Below are positions 34,193-42,985 of a stretch of DNA of 64,000 nucleotides, piece after piece. The notes beneath the pieces are model-generated. The model made no database searches and was not told the origin of the DNA. It was given only the letters and a program-made list of their open reading frames with translations. The position numbers and the translations under genes were made by a program. This DNA is from Novosphingobium cyanobacteriorum (GTDB taxonomy: Bacteria; Pseudomonadota; Alphaproteobacteria; Sphingomonadales; Sphingomonadaceae), in the NCBI RefSeq assembly GCF_029436685.1, contig NZ_JAROCY010000006.1:62001-126000 (forward strand), read 5' to 3'. The first letter of the stretch is position 1. The number at the start of each line of letters is the position of its first letter.

Positions 34193-35767
34193 TCAGCGAA
34201 GCAGCCCGCCCAACAGCCCGCGCGCAAAGCGCCCGAACGCGGCCCCGCCGATCGAGGTCGCCACCGTGCCCACCACGGCAGACAGGCCCGAACTTACCGG
34301 CGATGCGCGGGATTTCTTGCCGGTCAGCTCGGCCGCGATCACCGATCCGGCTGAAGCGGCGATGGCGCCTACCGCGGCCTTGCCTGCCTTGCCCCACAGG
34401 CTCGGGCTCTGGCGGGCAGAGTTGCGCTGCGCAACTTCGCCTTCCTGCTCCACCTGCGCGGCAGCGGCTGCGGCATCGGCGGCCTTCTGCGCCAGCACTT
34501 CGGCCGCGCTCTCGCGGTTGACCGCCGCGTCATACTTGCCGTCGAACGGGCTGACCGACTGGATCACCGCGCGCTCCTTGTCGCTCAACGGACCCAGCCG
34601 TGATCGCGGCGGCGCCACCAGCGTGCGCTGCACCACCCCCGGCGCGCCATCGGCATCCAGCGTGGAAACCAGCGCCTCGCCCACCTTCAGTTCGGTAATC
34701 ACCGTCGCCACGTCCAGGTCCGGGTTGATGCGAAACGTTTCCGCCGCCGCCTTGATCGCCTTCTGGTCGCGCGGAGTGAAGGCGCGCAGCGCGTGCTGCA
34801 CGCGGTTGCCCAGCTGCCCGGCGATCTTTTCTGGTATGTCGATCGGGTTCTGGCTGACGAAATAGACGCCCACACCCTTCGACCGGATCAGGCGCACCAC
34901 CTGCTCCACCTTGTCAAACAGCGCCGCCGGCGCGTCGTCGAACAGCAGGTGCGCCTCGTCAAAGAAGAACACCAGCCGGGGCTTGTCCGGGTCGCCCACC
35001 TCGGGCAGCGCCTCGAACAGCTCGCTCAGCAGCCACAGCAGGAACGTGGCGTAGAGCTTGGGGCTCTGCATCAGCTTCTGCGCCGCCAGCACGTTGACGA
35101 TGCCGCGCCCCTGCTCGTCGGCCTTGATGAAGTCGTTGATCTCGAACGCCGGCTCGCCAAAGAACCTGTCCGCCCCCTGGCTTTCGAAGGCCAGCAGCTG
35201 GCGTTGGATCGTGCCGACGCTGGCCTTGGAAACGTTGCCGTACTTCGTCGCCAGTTCGCTCGCCTGTTCGGCGCAGGCCGCCAGCGTCGCCTGCAGGTCT
35301 GCCATGTCGATCAGCAGCAGGCCGTTGTCGTCGGCATAGCGGAAGGCGACGTTCAGCACGCCCTCCTGCGTCTCGTTCAATCCCATAAGCCGCGCCAGCA
35401 GCAGCGGCCCCATTTCCGATATCGTCGTGCGGATCGGATGCCCCGCCTCGCCATACAGGTCCCAGAACACCGCCGGATTGTCGGCATAGGCATAGTCCGT
35501 GATGCCCAGGTCCTTCGCCCGCTGCTCCAGCGTGGCCGCGTGCTTGAAGGTCGGGCTGCCCGGCATCGCCACGCCCGAAAGGTCACCCTTCACGTCGGCC
35601 ATGAACACCGGCACGCCTTCGCGGCTGAACTGTTCGGCGATGGTCTGCAGTGTCACCGTCTTGCCCGTGCCCGTGGCCCCGGCCACCAGCCCGTGGCGGT
35701 TGGCGCGGTCCAGCCGCAGCACCTGGCGCTCGCCGTTCGCGCCCAGTCCGATCAGGATATCGCCCAT
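34193..35767 (-). CDS. HerA/YjgR-like P-loop ATPase (DUF853)
   Basis: The 524-residue protein is a YjgR/DUF853 member: N-terminal ATPase with Walker A GATGTGKT at 30-37, [10 protein letters not shown]-like [13 protein letters not shown], and [14 protein letters not shown] (Walker B with DEAH). The C-terminal part has an Ala-rich coiled stretch ([21 protein letters not shown]) and a glycine-rich tail with a hydrophobic patch. Relatives are HerA-type helicase/translocase ATPases of unknown role. The start [19 protein letters not shown] at 35767 matches homologues; the longer frame to 35914 is rejected. It converges on the M1 gene. Confidence 0.9.
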   Translation of the reverse strand: MGDILIGLGANGERQVLRLDRANRHGLVAGATGTGKTVTLQTIAEQFSREGVPVFMADVKGDLSGVAMPGSPTFKHAATLEQRAKDLGITDYAYADNPAVFWDLYGEAGHPIRTTISEMGPLLLARLMGLNETQEGVLNVAFRYADDNGLLLIDMADLQATLAACAEQASELATKYGNVSKASVGTIQRQLLAFESQGADRFFGEPAFEINDFIKADEQGRGIVNVLAAQKLMQSPKLYATFLLWLLSELFEALPEVGDPDKPRLVFFFDEAHLLFDDAPAALFDKVEQVVRLIRSKGVGVYFVSQNPIDIPEKIAGQLGNRVQHALRAFTPRDQKAIKAAAETFRINPDLDVATVITELKVGEALVSTLDADGAPGVVQRTLVAPPRSRLGPLSDKERAVIQSVSPFDGKYDAAVNRESAAEVLAQKAADAAAAAAQVEQEGEVAQRNSARQSPSLWGKAGKAAVGAIAASAGSVIAAELTGKKSRASPVSSGLSAVVGTVATSIGGAAFGRFARGLLGGLLR

Positions 35768-35894
35768 CTTTTCGCCTTCTCGCCCATGCCCGGTTGTCAG
35801 TGCCCCTGCAGGCAGGAACCTATGCGGAGCCGCCTTGGGGCGGAAGCGGTTTTTGCATCCTGATCGGTGTGCGGCTATGCGCACTCGCAATCCC

Positions 35895-37682
35895 ATGGAC
35901 GCCACCCCCTTCATCCTGCTCGACGATGCCCGTCACGATGGCACGGCCAGCGCGCGCCTCTATCGCGCGCCGCGCCGGATCGTCGTCGCGCGGCGTCCCG
36001 AAGAGGTCATGCCCGCGCTCGCCCGCATCGGCGAAGGCGGCGGCGATTGGGCAGGTTACATCGCCTATGAAGCTGGACTCGCGCTTGAACCGCGCCTTGC
36101 CGGGCGCGCGCCTGCCCGCACCGGCGCCTGCGGCCCGCTGGTATGGTTTGCCCGGTTCGATGAAGTGACCGAGCTGGATGGCGAGGCCGCCCAGCGCTGG
36201 ATCGCCAGCCATGCGCAGGGCAACGGCCGCCTCGGCCCGCTTGGCGCGCAGCTCTCCGCCGGCGGCTATGCCCGCACCTTCGCCGCCATGCGCGATGCCA
36301 TCCACGCGGGTGACATCTACCAGGCCAATCTCACCTTCCAGCTCGGCGGCAGCTGGAGCGGCGATCCGCTGGCGATCTATGCCGCCCTGCGGCAAGACAG
36401 CCGCGCCGGCCATGGTGGCGTGGTCTGGGATGGCTCGCACTGGCACCTCTCGCTTTCGCCCGAACTGTTCCTCGAACTGGCCGACGGCATGGCCACCGTC
36501 CGCCCGATGAAGGGCACCGCCCCGCGCGGGCGCACGCCGGAAGAGGACGAAGCCTCGAAGGCCCTGCTGGCGCAGAGCGTGAAGGACCGCGCCGAAAACC
36601 TGATGATCGTTGACCTCATGCGCAACGATCTGTCACGCGTGGCGGAACCCGGAAGCGTGCGCGTGGAACGGCCCTTTGCGGTGGAAACCTATCCCACTCT
36701 GCACACCATGGTCACCACTGTGCGGGCGCAGCTGAAGCCGGGCGAGGACGTGCGCAGCCTGATGCGCGCCATCTTTCCCTGCGGATCGATCACCGGCGCG
36801 CCCAAGATCCGCGCGATGGAGCTCATCGACGAAGTGGAGCGCGATGCCCGCGGGCTCTATTGCGGTGCGATCGGCCGTGTCGATGCGTCTGGCGATGCCG
36901 CGTTCAATGTGGCAATCCGCACCTTGCGCCTTGCCCCCGATCATCCCGGTGCCAGCGGGGGGCGCGCCAGCATGGGGGTGGGCTCGGCGGTCGTGGCCGA
37001 TTCTTCCGCGCTGGGCGAATGGCGCGAATGCATGGTGAAGGGGAATTTCTTGCGTCTGTCCGCCGGCAATGCCGACTTGATCGAAACGATGGCCTTCGAT
37101 CCGGCCACGGGCATCGCCCTGCTCGAACTGCATCTTGAACGGATGAAGGCCAGCGCCGCCGAACTCGGCTTCGAATTCGATCGCCACGCCGTGCGCAATG
37201 CCATCCACGCGCTGTGCTTCGATCTCGATGCGCCCTCGCGCGTGCGCCTCGTCGCCTCGCGCGCCGGCGCCCATGCGCTTGAAGCCGGGCCGATGCCCGC
37301 GCCGGTGGCGGGCCTCGCCTGCGCCATCCTGCCCCTGCCGGTTGCGGAAAATGACTGGCGCCTGCGCCACAAGACCTCTGACCGCGCCTTCTACGAAGAG
37401 GGGTTGAAGGCCGCACAGGCCGCCGGCGCGGGTGAGGCGCTGTTCCTGCGTGACGATGGCCTGCTTACCGAAGGCACTTTCACCAACCTTTTCGTCGAAC
37501 GCGATGGCATGCTGCTCACCCCGCCCGCCACGCTCGGCCTGCTGCCCGGCGTGCTGCGCCGCAGCCTGATCGAATCCGGCCGCGCGCGCGAAGCCGATCT
37601 GCGGATCGACGATCTCGCCGGGGGCTTCTTCTGCGGCAATGCGCTGCGCGGCCTCGTGCCCGCCCGCCTGCTCGGCGTCTGA
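35895..37682 (+). CDS. pabBC: Aminodeoxychorismate synthase component I fused to aminodeoxychorismate lyase
   Basis: The 595-residue fusion joins PabB (about 1-370) and PabC (about 375-595). PabB makes 4-amino-4-deoxychorismate using ammonia from PabA; motifs are [30 protein letters not shown] and [16 protein letters not shown]. PabC is a PLP fold-type IV lyase giving p-aminobenzoate; it shows [16 protein letters not shown] and [13 protein letters not shown], and its lysine is in RLRHKTSDR. The fusion supplies folate. Both halves look intact. The start could also be ATG 35877 (adding MRTRNP). An aminotransferase gene follows 5 nt later. No PabA is in the window. Confidence 0.93.
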   Translation: MDATPFILLDDARHDGTASARLYRAPRRIVVARRPEEVMPALARIGEGGGDWAGYIAYEAGLALEPRLAGRAPARTGACGPLVWFARFDEVTELDGEAAQRWIASHAQGNGRLGPLGAQLSAGGYARTFAAMRDAIHAGDIYQANLTFQLGGSWSGDPLAIYAALRQDSRAGHGGVVWDGSHWHLSLSPELFLELADGMATVRPMKGTAPRGRTPEEDEASKALLAQSVKDRAENLMIVDLMRNDLSRVAEPGSVRVERPFAVETYPTLHTMVTTVRAQLKPGEDVRSLMRAIFPCGSITGAPKIRAMELIDEVERDARGLYCGAIGRVDASGDAAFNVAIRTLRLAPDHPGASGGRASMGVGSAVVADSSALGEWRECMVKGNFLRLSAGNADLIETMAFDPATGIALLELHLERMKASAAELGFEFDRHAVRNAIHALCFDLDAPSRVRLVASRAGAHALEAGPMPAPVAGLACAILPLPVAENDWRLRHKTSDRAFYEEGLKAAQAAGAGEALFLRDDGLLTEGTFTNLFVERDGMLLTPPATLGLLPGVLRRSLIESGRAREADLRIDDLAGGFFCGNALRGLVPARLLGV

Positions 37683-37687
37683 CCATC

Positions 37688-38857
37688 ATGCAAAACCTCA
37701 GCACCGCGCTCTCGCGCATCCAGCCCTCGCGCACCAATGCGATGACCGACCGCGCCATCGAACTGCGCGCCCAAGGGCGTGACATCATCTCGCTTTCAGT
37801 GGGTGAGCCCGATTTCCCCACGCCCGATCACGTCAAGCAGGCTGCCAAGGACGCGCTCGACGCCAATGACACGCGGTACACCGCCGTGGTCGGCACAGCA
37901 GCGCTGCGCGATGCGGCGGCGCTGCACTTCCGCCGCGATCTCGGCCTCGTGGTCGATCCCGCCAACGTGATCGTCAGCGCGGGTGGCAAGCAGGCGATCT
38001 TCCTCGCGCTCTGCGCCACGCTCGATCCGGGTGACGAGGTGCTGGTCCCATCGCCCTGGTGGGTCAGCTACCCCGAGATCGTGCGCTTCGCCGGCGGCAC
38101 GGTGGTGGATCTGCCCACCACCGCCGAGGGCGGCTTCCGCCTCTCCGCCACCCAGCTCGAAGCGGCGATCACCCCCGCCACCCGCTGGCTCCTGCTCAAC
38201 AGCCCGGGCAACCCCACCGGCGCGACCTATCCAGCGGAAGAACTGCGCGCCTTGGGCGAAGTGCTGCGTCGCCACCCCCGCGTGCTGGTGCTCAGCGACG
38301 ATATCTACGCGCCGCTGCGCTATACCCCCGGCACCCACGCCACACTGGCGGTGGAATGCCCGGATCTTGCCGACCGCATACTCACCGTCTCGGGCGTATC
38401 GAAAAGCCACGCGATGACCGGCTTCCGCATCGGCGTCTCCGCGGGCCCCGCCTGGCTGGTGGGCGCCATGGGCAAGCTGCAGAGCCACGCCTCGGGCAAT
38501 CCCTGCTCTATCAGCCAGGCCGCCGCCGTCGCCGCCTTCACCGGCCCGCAGGAATTCCTGGCCGATTGGCGTGAACGCTTCCGCGTTCGGCGTGATCTCT
38601 GCGTCGATGCGGTGCGGGCCATCCCCGGCCTGTCCACCCCGGTGCCCGATGGCGCGTTCTACCTGATGATCGACGCCGCGCCGTTGATGCCGCGCTTCGG
38701 CGATGACGAGGCGCTCGCGCTGCACCTGCTCGAACATGGCGTCGCCGTCGTCGCCGCTTCGGCCTTCGGCGGGCGCGATGGCTTCCGCATTTCCTTCGCC
38801 GCCGACGATGCCCGGCTGACCGAAGCCTTCCATCGCATCGCCAAGGCGCTCACATGA
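37688..38857 (+). CDS. Class I pyridoxal-phosphate aminotransferase (aspartate type)
   Basis: The 389-residue protein belongs to fold-type I aminotransferase subgroup I-gamma. It has LSVGEPDFPTPDHV near the start, SAGGKQAIFLALCATLDPGDEVLVPSPWWVSYPE, NSPGNPTGATYP, and the PLP lysine K239 in SGVSKSHAMTGFRIG; the C-terminal arginine lies in GRDGFRISFA. Aspartate or prephenate is the usual substrate. It lies between pabBC and an RluA-type gene, overlapping the latter by 4 nt (ATGA), so the three form an operon. Confidence 0.93.
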   Translation: MQNLSTALSRIQPSRTNAMTDRAIELRAQGRDIISLSVGEPDFPTPDHVKQAAKDALDANDTRYTAVVGTAALRDAAALHFRRDLGLVVDPANVIVSAGGKQAIFLALCATLDPGDEVLVPSPWWVSYPEIVRFAGGTVVDLPTTAEGGFRLSATQLEAAITPATRWLLLNSPGNPTGATYPAEELRALGEVLRRHPRVLVLSDDIYAPLRYTPGTHATLAVECPDLADRILTVSGVSKSHAMTGFRIGVSAGPAWLVGAMGKLQSHASGNPCSISQAAAVAAFTGPQEFLADWRERFRVRRDLCVDAVRAIPGLSTPVPDGAFYLMIDAAPLMPRFGDDEALALHLLEHGVAVVAASAFGGRDGFRISFAADDARLTEAFHRIAKALT

Positions 38858-39528
38858 TCGATTTCGACATCCTGTTCGAAGATGGCGAGGCTCTGGTGAT
38901 AGACAAGCCCGCCGGCCTGCCGCTCGACCAGCCTCGCGCGGGTGGCCCCTCGCTCGAAGACTGGCTCGACGAACTGCGCTTCGGCTTTCAGCGTCCGCCT
39001 GCCCCGGTCCACCGGCTCGACCGCGACACTTCGGGCTGCCTGCTCCTCGCCCGCAATCCCAAGGCGCTGAAGCGCTTTTCGGGAGCGTTTGAGGCGCGGG
39101 AGGTGACCAAGGTCTATCTCGGCGTCGTCGCGGGCGATGTGGCCGGTGAATCCGGCACGATCGACCTCGCGCTCAGCAAGATCAGCAGCGCCGAAGCGGG
39201 CTGGCGGATGATCCCGGCCAAGAAGGGCAAGCCCGCCCTCACCCGCTGGAAAGTCCTCGATCGCAAGGACGGCCTCACCCTTGTCGAGTTTCGCCCCGAA
39301 ACCGGTCGCACCCACCAGATTCGCATCCACGCCCTCGCCGGCCTCGGCCACGCGCTGATGGGCGATCCCATCTACGGCGACGGCAAGGGCGCCCAAAATG
39401 GCAAAATGGGGCGGACGATGCTCCACGCCTCGGCGCTCACCGTCCCCCGCGAAGGCAAGGCCCCGATCACCGCCACCGCCGCGCTGCCGGCAGACATCGC
39501 CGCTCTTGGGTTCGATCTGCCCGCCTGA
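38854..39528 (+). CDS. RluA-family RNA pseudouridine synthase
   Basis: The 224-residue protein has the RluA/RluC catalytic fold without an S4 domain. The catalytic aspartate is D56 in VHRLDRDTSGCLLLARN, followed by KVYLGVVAGDV and EFRPETGRTHQIRIHALAGLGHALMGDPIYG. It isomerises uridines in rRNA or tRNA; the target is not predictable, but its size fits RluA rather than RluD. It overlaps the aminotransferase by four nt. After its stop lies a palindromic repeat and a minus-strand sRNA candidate. Confidence 0.92.
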   Translation: MIDFDILFEDGEALVIDKPAGLPLDQPRAGGPSLEDWLDELRFGFQRPPAPVHRLDRDTSGCLLLARNPKALKRFSGAFEAREVTKVYLGVVAGDVAGESGTIDLALSKISSAEAGWRMIPAKKGKPALTRWKVLDRKDGLTLVEFRPETGRTHQIRIHALAGLGHALMGDPIYGDGKGAQNGKMGRTMLHASALTVPREGKAPITATAALPADIAALGFDLPA

Positions 39529-39538
39529 TCTTGCGTAC

Positions 39539-39612
39539 ACCCCCATCCCCAGCGGGGAGGGGCGCGAGACTTGCCGAACCGCAGGTTCGCTAGTCGCAGC
39601 GGGGTGGGGGTT
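39539..39612. repeat. Nested palindromic intergenic repeat
   Basis: ACCCCCATCCCC (39539-39550) pairs imperfectly with GGGGTGGGGGTT (39601-39612). Between them GAACC (39576-39580) and GGTTC (39584-39588) form an inner hairpin. This two-level palindrome is typical of small intergenic repeats common in sphingomonad genomes; it may terminate the pabBC operon. Confidence 0.7.
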
Positions 39613-39654
39613 CTACGCCAGCAGGCAAACGACCCACCTGGCCCCCACACCCGC

Positions 39655-39683
39655 AAAAAAAGGGCCGGTCCGAAGACCAGCCC
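39655..39683 (-). terminator. UUCG intrinsic terminator, minus strand
   Basis: GGGCTGGTC, loop TTCG and GACCGGCCC form a 9-bp stem (one G-U pair) directly followed by seven T on the minus strand. It is the best intrinsic terminator in the window and has no annotated minus-strand gene to terminate other than the sRNA candidate. Confidence 0.85.
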
Positions 39684-39751
39684 TGGAAAGTTTGGGAGAG
39701 GATGCCTGAAAGGCCCGTCCCTTGTGCACTGCATCATGAGATTGTGCAAGT
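39655..39751 (-). ncRNA. Candidate trans-acting small RNA, minus strand
   Basis: On the minus strand a promoter-like pair (TTGTGC, 17 nt, TACTAT) ends at 39757 and a transcript of about 97 nt would run to a textbook terminator. The terminator stem GGGCTGGTC/GACCGGCCC with a UUCG loop (39683-39662) is followed by seven U (39661-39655). A 5' hairpin can form from CTTGCAC and GTGCACAAG (39750-39721 region), and an unpaired CCTCTCCC (39701-39694) resembles the anti-Shine-Dalgarno loops of alphaproteobacterial sRNAs. No open frame of note overlaps it. The 5' end is approximate. Confidence 0.6.
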
Positions 39752-39756
39752 GCGAA

Positions 39757-39785
39757 ATAGTACGATCCGGTTGCATCTGGCACAA
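39757..39785 (-). promoter_or_regulatory. Minus-strand sigma-70-like promoter of the sRNA candidate
   Basis: Read on the minus strand, -35 TTGTGC (39785-39780) and -10 TACTAT (39762-39757) are separated by exactly 17 nt. The -10 matches 5 of 6 consensus bases and the -35 matches 3 of 6 (TTG). It points into the UUCG-terminated region. Confidence 0.55.
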
Positions 39786-39837
39786 TTGACAGGTCTCACC
39801 CTTCCACAGGCCCCCTCCTGCGGTTAGAAGCGCCGGC

Positions 39838-40263
39838 ATGGTCGCGATCCCCGTCACCCGCTCGATCTTTATTGACAGCGACGAGCTGGTGGAGAGTTTC
39901 GCGCGCGCTTCAGGCGCCGGTGGCCAGCATGTGAACACCACAGACAGCGCCGTCATGCTCCGCTTCGATGTCGCCGCCTCGCCCGGCCTGCCCGATCCGG
40001 TCAAGCATCGCCTCGCCCAACTCGCCGGCTCACGCATGACGCGCGAAGGGGTCCTTGTCCTGCGCAGCGAAGGCTCGCGTTCGCAGCTGCTCAATCGCCA
40101 GGAAGTGCGCGATCGCCTGTTCGAGCTGATCCGCGAGGCGACCGTGGTGCCCAAGAAGCGCAAGCCCACGCGCCCCACCAAGGCCTCGCAAGCCCGCCGC
40201 GTCGACGCCAAGGCCCGCCGTGGCTCCGTCAAGGCCGGCCGCGGCAAGGTGAAGCTGGACTAA
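39838..40263 (+). CDS. arfB: Alternative ribosome-rescue factor ArfB (peptidyl-tRNA hydrolase)
   Basis: The 141-residue protein frees stalled ribosomes by hydrolysing peptidyl-tRNA. The catalytic G28-G29-Q30 lies in ASGAGGQHVNTTDSAVML, with flanks like release factor domain 3. The C-terminal tail is strongly basic (KKRKPTRPTKASQARRVDAK), as needed to enter the empty mRNA channel. Length matches YaeJ/ArfB. It is monocistronic. No strong Shine-Dalgarno sequence precedes ATG 39838. Confidence 0.95.
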   Translation: MVAIPVTRSIFIDSDELVESFARASGAGGQHVNTTDSAVMLRFDVAASPGLPDPVKHRLAQLAGSRMTREGVLVLRSEGSRSQLLNRQEVRDRLFELIREATVVPKKRKPTRPTKASQARRVDAKARRGSVKAGRGKVKLD

Positions 40264-40289
40264 GCCAGCCCGACGCCCAATCTCCGTTC

Positions 40290-40311
40290 GTGTCGAGCGA
40301 AGTCGAGACAC
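40290..40311. repeat. Small palindrome GTGTC...GACAC
   Basis: GTGTC (40290-40294) and GACAC (40307-40311) bracket GAGCGAAGTCGA, giving the familiar intergenic unit seen across sphingomonads. It lies between the ends of arfB and a minus-strand lipoprotein gene and may act as a terminator hairpin. Confidence 0.6.
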
Positions 40312-40331
40312 CCCACCCGCCCGGCAGGTTG

Positions 40332-40556
40332 CTATTCCGGCGTTCCCGAAGCTTCGGGCGCCAGCAGGTCGGCCGGCACGGTCGCATCCACCAGCGGCGG
40401 CGCGGGGCGCGATTCCAGCATCTGCGCCGCGTCATCCAGCGCCTTGGCCTCGCCCTGGGTCACCCCGCCGGGGCCGGGATCGCTGTCGCGCGAACAGCCT
40501 GCCACTGCGGCGGCCAGCATGAGCGCGAGCGCAGGGCCAGCGATCAGCCCCCGCAT
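40332..40556 (-). CDS. Small lipoprotein
   Basis: The 74-residue product has a signal peptide ending in lipobox VAGC (C21), so it is a predicted lipoprotein. The mature part is short, with GEAKALDDAAQMLESRPAPP and an acidic-Pro tail (LLAPEASGTPE). No family is recognised. It follows a second small lipoprotein gene by two nt on the same strand, so they form one transcript. It is probably a narrowly distributed sphingomonad protein. Confidence 0.7.
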   Translation of the reverse strand: MRGLIAGPALALMLAAAVAGCSRDSDPGPGGVTQGEAKALDDAAQMLESRPAPPLVDATVPADLLAPEASGTPE

Positions 40557-40558
40557 CG

Positions 40559-40876
40559 TTACTGCTGCGGCTCGGTCTTGGGCTGGGCCTGTTCGGCTTC
40601 GGCGGCAGCAGCCTTGGCGGCTTCGGCGGCGCTCATCGCGGCGTCGGCGTTGCTGCGCGCGGCCTGCTCGGCACTCATCGCCGCTTCCGAAGCGTCGGCG
40701 GCAGGATCGGCAACGGGCGGCGGGGCGGCCAGCGAAGGCGCGGCGGCAGGCAGTTCGTCCGCCGGCATCTCCACGTTGTCGGGCGTGGCCTGATCGGCCG
40801 CATCGTCCGACTTGCCGCAGCCCGCCAGCGAAAGGGCGGCAGCGGCAGCGAAGGCGGTCAGGGCGAACTTCTTCAT
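40559..40876 (-). CDS. Alanine-rich lipoprotein
   Basis: The 105-residue product has a lipoprotein signal with lipobox LAGC (C20). The mature chain is Ala/Pro/Glu-rich with AAMSAEQAARSNADAAMSAAEAAKAAAAEAEQ, a long helix with heptad-like alanines, ending PKTEPQQ. It could be a helical spacer attached to the envelope. GGGATCCCC-type sequence lies near the start. The two-nt gap to the next lipoprotein gene indicates an operon. No function is claimed. Confidence 0.7.
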   Translation of the reverse strand: MKKFALTAFAAAAALSLAGCGKSDDAADQATPDNVEMPADELPAAAPSLAAPPPVADPAADASEAAMSAEQAARSNADAAMSAAEAAKAAAAEAEQAQPKTEPQQ

Positions 40877-41005
40877 GGGGATCCCTCTCGGTTCTTTCGG
40901 CTGCCAACATGCGCGGGCAGCGTATCGCGCGGTTCTATCCGTCAGCCTGCCCGCAAAACAACCCCCAAGACGTCATATGCGTCGAGTTGCGGCTTTCTAC
41001 CACAT

Positions 41006-41057
41006 GATATAAAGAAATCCTTATATCCCTTGCCACATATAAAGGATACTTTATATG
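41006..41057. promoter_or_regulatory. Two tandem palindromic operators of the methionine operon
   Basis: Two 22-bp sites lie at 41006-41027 and 41036-41057. Site 1 has arms GATATAA/TTATATC; site 2 has arms CATATAAAG/CTTTATATG. Both share ATATAAAG and TTATAT in register and their centres are 30 bp apart, about three helical turns. Site 1 contains TATAAA, a likely -10 element, and site 2 contains the AAAGGA ribosome-binding site and ends in the ATG of the regulator gene. They are probably bound by the ArsR-type product itself. Confidence 0.75.
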
Positions 41058-42038
41058 GCGATCACAATGACCCTGCTCGACTCCCTCCGGGCCCTTGCCG
41101 ACCCAACCCGCGTGCGCATCATGCGGCTGCTCGCCAGCATGGAGCTGGCGGTGGGAGAGCTTGCGCAGGTCCTCGGGCAAAGCCAGCCCCGCGTCTCGCG
41201 CCACGTGAAGATCCTGTGCGATGCCGGCCTTGCCGAACGGCGCAAGGAAGGCGGCTGGGTCTTCCTGCGCAGCGCCCTGGGTGAAGCGGGGGACGGACTG
41301 GCTCCCGCTCTCGCCGCGCTGCTCGCCGCCGCTGAACAGGGCGATCCCGCCTTCGCCCGCCAGTGCGCGGAAGACCGCCAGCATCTCGAAGCCATCCGCA
41401 CCGCGCGCCACGCCCATGCCGAAGACTATTTCGCGCGCCACGCCGCCGAATGGGACAGCCTGCGCAGCCTGCACATCGCCGATGGCCCGGTGGAATCCGC
41501 GCTGGAGGCCATGCTGGCCGATCTTGCCGGCAACAAGACGCTCGGCCGCCTGTTCGATGTCGGCACCGGCACCGGCCGCATGGCAGAACTCTTCGCCGAC
41601 AAGGCCGATCACATCACCGCGCTCGATCGCAGCCCGGAAATGCTCCGCCTCGCCCGCACCCGGCTGCAGCACCTGCCTGCGGGCAAGGTCGAGCTGGTCC
41701 AGGGCGATTTCGCCCAGCTGCCCTTCGCCGCCGCCAGCTTCGATACCGTGCTGTTCCACCAGGTCCTGCACTATGCGCTCGCGCCCGAAGCCGTGCTGGC
41801 CGAGGCCGCCCGCGTCACCGTGCCGGGCGGGCGCATCGCCATCGTCGATTTCGCCGCGCATGATCGTGAAGAGCTGCGCGAGCGCCACGCCCACGCCCGC
41901 CTCGGCTTTTCCGACGCGCAGATTCACGATCTGCTCGCCGATGCCGGGTTCGATCTCGCCGCCGAACGCGCCCTTCCGGGGCACGAACTGATCGTCAAGC
42001 TATGGACCGGGGTCCGCCGCCCCGCGCAAAAGACATGA
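41055..42038 (+). CDS. ArsR-family regulator fused to SAM-dependent methyltransferase (SahR-like)
   Basis: The 327-residue protein has an N-terminal ArsR winged helix (about 1-90; ALADPTRVRIMRLLASMELAVGELAQVL, SQPRVSRHVKIL) and a C-terminal class I methyltransferase domain (about 150-320; motif I LFDVGTGTGRMAELF). ArsR proteins of this kind, known as SahR, are reported to sense S-adenosylhomocysteine and control methionine-cycle genes. Here metF and metH follow with 4-nt overlaps, which supports that role. The methyltransferase domain probably serves as the SAH/SAM sensor. The ATG at 41055 lies inside an operator and is preceded by AAAGGA. Confidence 0.85.
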   Translation: MAITMTLLDSLRALADPTRVRIMRLLASMELAVGELAQVLGQSQPRVSRHVKILCDAGLAERRKEGGWVFLRSALGEAGDGLAPALAALLAAAEQGDPAFARQCAEDRQHLEAIRTARHAHAEDYFARHAAEWDSLRSLHIADGPVESALEAMLADLAGNKTLGRLFDVGTGTGRMAELFADKADHITALDRSPEMLRLARTRLQHLPAGKVELVQGDFAQLPFAAASFDTVLFHQVLHYALAPEAVLAEAARVTVPGGRIAIVDFAAHDREELRERHAHARLGFSDAQIHDLLADAGFDLAAERALPGHELIVKLWTGVRRPAQKT

Positions 42039-42985
42039 ACAGCACCAATCCCACTTTCGACCAGCTGCGCGAAGCCCGCACCGCGCTCGATACGCCCCTG
42101 TTCGCCGGCCTGCCGGGCGATATCCGGGTCAGCTTCGAATTCTTCCCGCCCAGGACAGACGCCCTGATGGAGCAGCTGTGGTCGGTGGTCGAAGTGCTCG
42201 CCCCGCTCGATCCCGCCTTCGTCTCGGTCACCTATGGCGCGGGTGGTTCCACCCGCGATCGCACCCACGGCACCGTGGCACGCATCATCCGAGAGGCACG
42301 GCTGCCCACCGCCGCGCACCTCACCTGTGTCGACGCCACCAAGGCCGAGATCCGCGAAGTGGCCGAATCCTATTGGGAAGCGGGCGTGCGCCACATCGTC
42401 GCGCTGCGTGGCGACATGGGGGCTCCCGGCGTGCCCTTCACCCCGCATCCCGATGGCTATGCCAATGCTGCCGATCTGGTCGCGGGCCTCAAGGATATCG
42501 CCCCCTTCGAGATCTCCGTCGCCGCCTATCCGGAAAGCCACCCGGATTCGCCCAGCCGCGCCGCCGATATCGACAACCTGAAGCGCAAGCTTGATGCCGG
42601 GGCCACCCGCGCCATCACCCAGTTCTTCTTCGAGCCCGAAACCTTCTTCCGCTTCCGCGACGATCTTGCCGCCGCCGGCATCGATGCGCCGGTCCTGCCC
42701 GGCATACTGCCCGTGTCCAACGTGGCGCAGACGCGCAAGTTCGCGCAGGCCTGCGGCGCGGCGATCCCGGCGTGGATGGACGGCCTGTTCGAAGGGCTCG
42801 ATACCCACCCCGCCTCGCGCCAGCTCGTCGCCGCCACCATCGCCGCCGAATTCTGCCGCCGCCTCTATGCCGGCGGGGTCCGCGATTTCCACTTCTACAC
42901 CCTAAACCGCGCCGAACTGTCCTACGCGATCTGCCACCTCCTCGGCCGTCGCCCCAAGGCCTCGCCGCTGGAGAAGGCCGCATGA
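42035..42985 (+). CDS. metF: Methylenetetrahydrofolate reductase
   Basis: The 316-residue flavoenzyme reduces 5,10-methylene-THF to 5-methyl-THF for methionine synthesis. Visible features are SFEFFPPRTDALMEQLW (catalytic Glu), VSVTYGAGGSTRDRT, AHLTCVDATK, ALRGDM and AITQFFFEPETFFRF. Length is typical of bacterial MetF. ATG 42035 overlaps the regulator's stop as ATGA, and its own stop overlaps the metH start in the same manner, so the operon is tightly coupled. Confidence 0.97.
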   Translation: MNSTNPTFDQLREARTALDTPLFAGLPGDIRVSFEFFPPRTDALMEQLWSVVEVLAPLDPAFVSVTYGAGGSTRDRTHGTVARIIREARLPTAAHLTCVDATKAEIREVAESYWEAGVRHIVALRGDMGAPGVPFTPHPDGYANAADLVAGLKDIAPFEISVAAYPESHPDSPSRAADIDNLKRKLDAGATRAITQFFFEPETFFRFRDDLAAAGIDAPVLPGILPVSNVAQTRKFAQACGAAIPAWMDGLFEGLDTHPASRQLVAATIAAEFCRRLYAGGVRDFHFYTLNRAELSYAICHLLGRRPKASPLEKAA

